Virus record (IMG/VR): IMGVR_UViG_3300043569_000189
Location: 1 to 25,837 of that record
Strand: one strand, 5' to 3'
DNA: 25,837 nt
DNA from: a virus
Shown: positions 21,476-25,837 of the stretch, piece by piece
Layout of the letters: every line of letters begins with the position of its first letter
Position numbering within the stretch: position 1 is the stretch's first letter
The notes under the pieces: generated by a model
What the model saw: the letters and a program-made list of their open reading frames with translations, nothing else
The model's database searches: none
What the model was told of the DNA's origin: nothing
Made by a program: the position numbers and the translations under genes

Positions 21476-22066
21476 ATGGCCAAAAATTTCTCACCAAGTC
21501 TAGCGATTGGGCGGATTCTCCTTCCTGAGGTTGACCTGTTCGGTCAACATTGGACCGCTAAGGATTTCATTGCCTGGTTGGCTAAGCAGTCTCGGAAGAA
21601 AAAAGAGATGTTCATTAGAGATGTTCTGGACCACTATGGTTTGACTTCTTTGGAGTTTTATTTTGTAATTCAAGTTATGGTTATTATGCTCTTGGTGAAG
21701 TATGGTTGCACTGATGATGATGTTTTTCAAAATTGTATAGTGAAAATTTTGGATGTGGTAAGGCATTTTGACTTCACTAGGGGCAAACTTACTTCTTTCA
21801 TTCATTGTATAGTCAAGGACCGGATTACTTTAGCACGTTATCATGATCGAAGAGGTCATTCTATCTTGGTTCCATTATCTGAGTCTTTTCTGGATGATGA
21901 GGAAGAAGATTCGCCTGGTTCTTCTTCAGATGATATTACTTCCTTAATTGACTTTGCATCCCAAATGAGGTTACATAGAAGCCAAGAAGACCTTTGCCGA
22001 ATATTGAGTAATGATACTATATATCGGAGAGTTTGGAATTGGAGGACCGCGGCGAGCCAGTTATAG
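21476..22066 (+). CDS. Second sigma-70 region-2-like factor
   Basis: This 196-aa protein starts at ATG 21476, with GGAAG just upstream. An in-frame TTG at 21443 has no site. The middle resembles sigma region 2: CTDDDVFQNCIVKILDVVRHF, then TRGKLTSFIHCIVKDRITLARYHDRR. An acidic segment (DDEEEDSPGSSSDD) follows, and no clear region 4 is seen. It is first in the rightward operon ahead of terminase genes. That suggests it controls or is part of the early-to-late switch, perhaps with the other sigma-like protein at 18147. The assignment is by pattern only. Confidence 0.55.
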   Translation: MAKNFSPSLAIGRILLPEVDLFGQHWTAKDFIAWLAKQSRKKKEMFIRDVLDHYGLTSLEFYFVIQVMVIMLLVKYGCTDDDVFQNCIVKILDVVRHFDFTRGKLTSFIHCIVKDRITLARYHDRRGHSILVPLSESFLDDEEEDSPGSSSDDITSLIDFASQMRLHRSQEDLCRILSNDTIYRRVWNWRTAASQL

Positions 22067-22470
22067 AAGAAAAGACTGATGGATATAAGTCTTGGGCCGA
22101 GGTCAAGGTTAATCGTGACGTTGCGGTGTTATTGTTGCTATCATTGAGGTATAGGATTGATTTTCGGATTTTACTATATTTGTATGAGAAGTTTCGTGAA
22201 GACGTGTTCTTCTTCTTTTTCCTTTTAGCTGGAAGGGAGGTCCGCTTTCCCACTCATCAAAAGTTGCTTAGATTGATCAGTTCGGCTAGTGATGTTATAT
22301 CAGATCAATCTTCAGATGATTTTAATTCTTTGTTTTTGTCCAAGATTTTGAGTGATTATGGATATGATGGAGAAACTATAAAGATCCCGCTTTCGGATCG
22401 AAAGTTGTTTTGTTTGGGAATTTATGGGGACATGGATGGAGGTTCAGACGATGAAACCGGACCAAATTGA
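22033..22470 (+). CDS. Phage protein of unknown function, 145 aa
   Basis: This ORF starts at TTG 22033 behind GGAGAG and overlaps the sigma-like gene by 34 bases. It has a leucine-rich helical first half (VAVLLLLSLRYRIDFRILLYLYEKF), then DVFFFFFLLAGREVRFPTHQKLLRLI, which could be a helix-turn-helix or a hydrophobic core rather than a membrane span. The C-terminus is acidic. The position between a sigma-like factor and terminase genes suggests a regulator, but no family is recognised. Confidence 0.65.
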   Translation: MELEDRGEPVIEEKTDGYKSWAEVKVNRDVAVLLLLSLRYRIDFRILLYLYEKFREDVFFFFFLLAGREVRFPTHQKLLRLISSASDVISDQSSDDFNSLFLSKILSDYGYDGETIKIPLSDRKLFCLGIYGDMDGGSDDETGPN

Positions 22471-22699
22471 TGAAATTTTGGAGCGAGAGGGGTTTTATTG
22501 CCCAGCTCTAAGATTGAGAACGTTGAAACCACCTTGCAAGGATCTGAAATCCCGTCCAGAAACTTCTGAATCTGTTCTGACTTATGGAAACTACATCTGG
22601 CTGAAAACTCCAATCGTTCCCATAGTTTGTCGGGATTGTGACGCATACCACCCGCCAGTAAGTGTTGAACAATCATGGCAGATAAAGAAAAACAGCTGA
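22451..22699 (+). CDS. Small Cys-containing protein, 82 aa
   Basis: ATG 22451 has GGAGGT 7 nt upstream and lies within the end of the previous gene. It has the start MKPDQIDEILEREGFYCPAL, then PPCKDL, then PIVCRDCDAYH. Four cysteines in this spacing suggest a zinc-binding fold. Function unknown. The next gene begins 25 bases before its stop. Confidence 0.65.
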   Translation: MKPDQIDEILEREGFYCPALRLRTLKPPCKDLKSRPETSESVLTYGNYIWLKTPIVPIVCRDCDAYHPPVSVEQSWQIKKNS

Positions 22700-23073
22700 C
22701 TTTTCGCTATAGAGATCTGGATCGAGCACTAAAGTTCTTAACTGAAGCCAGGGACCTTTTAGTTACTAAGTATGAAAAGATGTTGGAGGAAAAGAGTGAT
22801 TCATTGTCTGCTAAGCAAATAGAGCAAATGATATCTACACTGCATAAGTTTATCCCGGTAGAGATAAATCTAATTCGCGAGTCAAAGAAGGTTCGTAAAG
22901 AGCTTGAAGATTCATCATCTGTAGAAGAAGTCGTGAATATATTACTTACTTTGGATGCTAAAGATATTAGAAAAGTTGAAAGGTTAGTTTATAAGTTATT
23001 GGCTAAAAAGCAAGCTGAACGTAAGCCATCTAAGGAAGTTCCGAAATTTTCTAGAGCCAAAGGGCTAAATTGA
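22675..23073 (+). CDS. Candidate small terminase subunit or terminase-associated protein
   Basis: This 132-aa protein is helical and charged (LDRALKFLTEARDLLVTKYEKMLEEK, then SAKQIEQMISTLHKFIPVEINLIRE) with a basic C-terminus. The size, helical content and place directly before the large terminase (1-base overlap, TGATG) fit a small terminase, but there is no diagnostic helix-turn-helix. The ribosome site before ATG 22675 is poor, so coupling to the overlapping upstream gene is likely. Confidence 0.5.
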   Translation: MADKEKQLTFRYRDLDRALKFLTEARDLLVTKYEKMLEEKSDSLSAKQIEQMISTLHKFIPVEINLIRESKKVRKELEDSSSVEEVVNILLTLDAKDIRKVERLVYKLLAKKQAERKPSKEVPKFSRAKGLN

Positions 23074-24956
23074 TGAGAAAGGAAATAAAGTCTGCTTTCA
23101 AGAGACTAAGATTATCCGGTCTTGTTGCTAAACAGGTATCCGATATTATTCCTCCCCACTTATGGATAGACAATCCCAAGTATTGTGGTCCCGCAGTCCA
23201 ATTGGCCGATTTCTGGAAAGAGAAATTTGTGGAAGTGGCTTCGGGATCATTCAATGAGGTAATCATCATTGGTAGCATTGGTGGAGGGAAGACTACTTTT
23301 GCCAACGTCCTCTTGATGCGGAAGATTTATGAAATGAGTTGTTTTCGACCCATTCCGTTTCTCTTCGGTCTTATGGAAGGAACCATTATCAGTTTCATCT
23401 ATTTCAGCGTCACATTGAAACAGGCTATGAGGACCGGCTATGGAACTCTGATACAAATGTTAGACGCAACTCCATATTTTCGCAATGAATTTTCCCGAGA
23501 CACTGATATTGATAGTGAGATCCGATTGGGCAACCGAGACATTGTGATTTATTCTGGATCCACTTTCGAACACCAGATTGGATTAAATTTGATTGGGGCG
23601 GTTCTGGATGAGGCCAATTTCTACCGTGCTAAAGATCCATTTCGCAAGGCTCAGGAAATCTATACCGCTGTGGCCAATCGGAGAAAATCCCGCTTTGTGG
23701 TGAAAGGGAAAGACATGGGTCTTTCTATCTTGGTCAGTTCGGCTGAAGAGCCCAGTAGTTTTGTCGAGTCTCGAATAAGAGAATCTGCCAATGATCCTTC
23801 TGTGAAAGTGATAAGTGCTGTGGGATTCGAGATTCGAAGGTCTGCTTATGGATCGAAGACATTTTGGGTTTTTACTGGTGCTGAATTCGTATCTCCTCGC
23901 ATAGTGGATAATCATAGCGATTTAGCAGCAGTGCTCGAATACTTCAAAGTGCCTCCCGAGTTCATTGATAGGATTAGGGACCTTCCCCTGTCAATGGCGA
24001 TAAAGGAACTTCCCGTTGAAGTGCGAACTTATTTCAAAGATGTCCCCGTCGAATTCCGCAGGTCTTTTGAGCAAGATCCAGTCCGAGCTGTGAAAGATGT
24101 CCTCGGTATTTCGGTAGGATCCGAGGGCAGGCTGTTCAGGAGTATTTTTGCCTATGAGGACTGTCTAGCCAAGGAACCATCGCCATTCGGTAGAGACATC
24201 ATCACTTTATCTTCCAAGGATTCTGTAAAGATTCAGGATTATTTCAATTTGAGTTTTGTCAAAAGTAAAGAACATCCGCGATACATCCACGTGGACTTAG
24301 GCACTCGTAGGGACCGAACTGGAATGGCCTCGGCTTATGTGTCGGGAATTAAGGACACAGAGCTGGGACCGCTTCCAATCGTTTCGTTGGATTTCATAGT
24401 GGGATTCGAAAGAGATGATCGGCACCCGGATGATGAAGTCCCTATCTGGAAGATTCGGGAATTCCTTCTGTGGATGAGGGAGCGGGGAATCAATATTGCT
24501 AAAGTCACTTTTGACCAATATCAGAGCTTAGATACGCTTCAACTTTTGAAACGAAGCAATTTCAATGTGGACCGGCTTTCGGTTGATAAGACTGATGAGC
24601 AATATTTGAATCTGGTAGCGCTGTATTTGGAGCGGAGATTGAGACATCCGGAGAATTTGGTCTACCGAAGAGAGTTGTTTATGTTGGAATATGATGATAA
24701 GCATAAGGTGGATCATCCCGCTGGCGCTTCCAAAGACCTGGCCGATGCGGTATGTGGTGCGGTTTGGAATGCTACATCTGAATTCAGGCCAGGAATCCAC
24801 GACTTGGCTTCTAAGCAACGTGATTTTGGTCCCAGCATTGATGAAATTATGATCCAGACTTTCAAAGATCGAACAATGTCCGTCAAGTGGGATAATTGGG
24901 AGGAGTTTTTCAAGGCTCACGCCAAAACTAAAAAGAAAGGAGGATTTCCGCTATGA
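23073..24956 (+). CDS. Terminase large subunit (DNA packaging ATPase/nuclease)
   Basis: This 627-aa protein from ATG 23073 (AAAGGG about 9 nt upstream) has Walker A GSIGGGKT at residues 67-74. Walker B is LIGAVLDEANF, with the catalytic Glu after Asp. A coupling-motif-like LVSSAEEPSS follows. The RNase-H-fold nuclease domain has HVDLGTRRDRTG (first Asp), KVTFDQYQS (second Asp) and KDLADAVCGAVWN (third Asp region). It pumps DNA into proheads and cuts the concatemer. A stretch of about 60 residues around 300-360 (SMAIKELPVEVRTYF...) is an extra linker between ATPase and nuclease. Confidence 0.95.
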   Translation: MRKEIKSAFKRLRLSGLVAKQVSDIIPPHLWIDNPKYCGPAVQLADFWKEKFVEVASGSFNEVIIIGSIGGGKTTFANVLLMRKIYEMSCFRPIPFLFGLMEGTIISFIYFSVTLKQAMRTGYGTLIQMLDATPYFRNEFSRDTDIDSEIRLGNRDIVIYSGSTFEHQIGLNLIGAVLDEANFYRAKDPFRKAQEIYTAVANRRKSRFVVKGKDMGLSILVSSAEEPSSFVESRIRESANDPSVKVISAVGFEIRRSAYGSKTFWVFTGAEFVSPRIVDNHSDLAAVLEYFKVPPEFIDRIRDLPLSMAIKELPVEVRTYFKDVPVEFRRSFEQDPVRAVKDVLGISVGSEGRLFRSIFAYEDCLAKEPSPFGRDIITLSSKDSVKIQDYFNLSFVKSKEHPRYIHVDLGTRRDRTGMASAYVSGIKDTELGPLPIVSLDFIVGFERDDRHPDDEVPIWKIREFLLWMRERGINIAKVTFDQYQSLDTLQLLKRSNFNVDRLSVDKTDEQYLNLVALYLERRLRHPENLVYRRELFMLEYDDKHKVDHPAGASKDLADAVCGAVWNATSEFRPGIHDLASKQRDFGPSIDEIMIQTFKDRTMSVKWDNWEEFFKAHAKTKKKGGFPL

Positions 24957-25729
24957 AATGGAGGAAGGTGGAAGGAGAAGTCAAGTCATTTCCAGAACAA
25001 AATCAACCGATTCACGTGTTGATCGCAACTCCCGCCTATGGTTGCATGGTTCACACGGATTATCTTCATTCGGTGATCGGCATTATGGATGAAGCTAACC
25101 GGAATGGATTCCTAGTCACAGTGATTACTATTGGAAACAATTCCCTTATCACTCATGCCAGAAATGATCTTATCTCATTCTTCGTTCAGGAGTCGCAGTT
25201 TACGCACATGTTGTTTTTGGACGCGGATATTGGGCTTCCTCGGGGGTCTTTGACTAAGCTTCTGTCCAGGAATGTTGGTGTAATAGGAGTTCCCATTCCA
25301 TTGAAGGGATTTTCTCCGAATGGTGAACCTGTGATCACCTGTGGAAAGATTTTTATGATGGATGATTCTGGATTGGCTTCGGTCGAATACATAAACACTG
25401 CGGTTTTACTCATAGAGAAACATATTGCGGAAAAGATCTGTAAGCTCAGTAACACTTACCGATCCAACCCGGCTTTCCGCCGTGGTGGACAATTGACCGA
25501 GACTGGTTGGGATGTTTTCCGAGTGGGAACTGGGTTGATTCCGGAGTGGTATTTGCCCGAGGACTTTTACTTTTGCTATCGATTGAGGATGGAATTGGGA
25601 GTGGAGATTTATGCTGATTTTTCCATTCCAGTGTCGCATTGTGGGGTGTATGAGTTTCGGACCACGCCTGAGTTTCTTCAGTCGGTGGTTGATAAATTTT
25701 TCACTGGATCGCATTCTGAGTCAAAGTGA
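24953..25729 (+). CDS. GT-A-fold glycosyltransferase-like protein
   Basis: This 258-aa protein overlaps the terminase end by 4 bases (ATGA), with AAAGGAGG upstream. It has IHVLIATPAYG at residues 20-30, then ARNDLISFF and MLFLDADIG with DAD at 90-92, the metal/nucleotide-sugar motif. LPEDFYFCYRL lies towards the C-terminus, where GT-A enzymes keep a catalytic acidic residue. It could glycosylate a virion protein or DNA base. Its place between terminase and the next structural gene suggests a virion-related target, which is inference. Confidence 0.75.
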   Translation: MKWRKVEGEVKSFPEQNQPIHVLIATPAYGCMVHTDYLHSVIGIMDEANRNGFLVTVITIGNNSLITHARNDLISFFVQESQFTHMLFLDADIGLPRGSLTKLLSRNVGVIGVPIPLKGFSPNGEPVITCGKIFMMDDSGLASVEYINTAVLLIEKHIAEKICKLSNTYRSNPAFRRGGQLTETGWDVFRVGTGLIPEWYLPEDFYFCYRLRMELGVEIYADFSIPVSHCGVYEFRTTPEFLQSVVDKFFTGSHSESK

Positions 25730-25778
25730 GAGAGCCTAGATTTAGATTTTTAGTGATGAGTTTGAAAGGAGACCAATT

Positions 25779-25837
25779 TTGAACCTCTTCGAGAAACTGG
25801 TTTTCAAGCTTGGATTCAAATCAGGAGCATCTCCCAC
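25779..25837 (+). CDS. Start of next late gene, possibly portal (cut by window edge)
   Basis: TTG 25779 follows AAAGGAG by 7 nt. The visible 19 codons read MNLFEKLVFKLGFKSGASP. Portal genes usually follow large terminases and often begin with such a short hydrophobic-basic segment, but too little is visible to assign it. Confidence 0.5.
   Translation, partial: MNLFEKLVFKLGFKSGASP

Noticed and set aside
10940-25729. Rho-independent terminators
   Set aside because: I looked for stem plus T-run after operon ends on either strand and saw none that is convincing; hairpins found lack a U-tract.

Overview
The window is part of a tailed double-stranded DNA bacteriophage (or prophage) genome. It carries a near-complete phage replisome and recombination module, then a packaging module that starts at a divergent promoter region near 21.3-21.45 kb. 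The host is bacterial: promoters are sigma70-like (TTGACA / TATAAT) and most genes have strong GGAGG-type ribosome binding sites. The host cannot be named from this sequence. No tRNA, rRNA, integrase or CRISPR array was found.

Left arm (about 0.5-21.3 kb, minus strand). Reading leftward from 21.3 kb: a SNF2-family helicase, two small overlapping genes, a 78-aa protein, a sigma-like factor, a DnaG-type primase, a small ORF broken by a TnpB element, a replication initiator, a DnaC-like helicase loader, a DnaB-like helicase, a 212-aa conserved-type protein, a DnaN-like clamp, a uracil-DNA-glycosylase/PolA fusion polymerase, a DnaX-like clamp loader, a coiled-coil protein, a small membrane protein, an SSB, a RecA/UvsX recombinase, a PD-(D/E)XK nuclease, and a Rad50/Mre11 (gp46/gp47) module. 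The Rad50 subunit is split: N-terminal ATPase plus half zinc hook, then nuclease, then a short coiled coil, then C-terminal ATPase. Genes mostly overlap by a few bases. TATAAT promoters recur at the starts of sub-operons.

Right arm (21.4-25.8 kb, plus strand). A second sigma-like factor, two small proteins, a candidate small terminase, the large terminase, a GT-A glycosyltransferase-like protein and the first codons of a further gene, perhaps the portal.

Two TnpB (IS200/IS605, IS1341-like) elements are present. One is cut by the left window edge (1-544, minus) and one is complete (15841-17072, plus). They share an identical 67-bp left end but encode very different TnpB proteins. The complete one sits inside a small gene of the replication operon.

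The most striking structure is inside the initiator gene. Five iterons at 21-bp (one 33-bp) spacing are followed by a 58-bp AT-rich stretch bracketed by two perfect hairpins with C(GAA)G loops. The layout parallels the lambda origin inside gene O and is the best candidate for the replication origin. A second notable element is an 11-bp perfect hairpin that sequesters the primase ribosome binding site with a stretch resembling the 3' tail of 16S rRNA.
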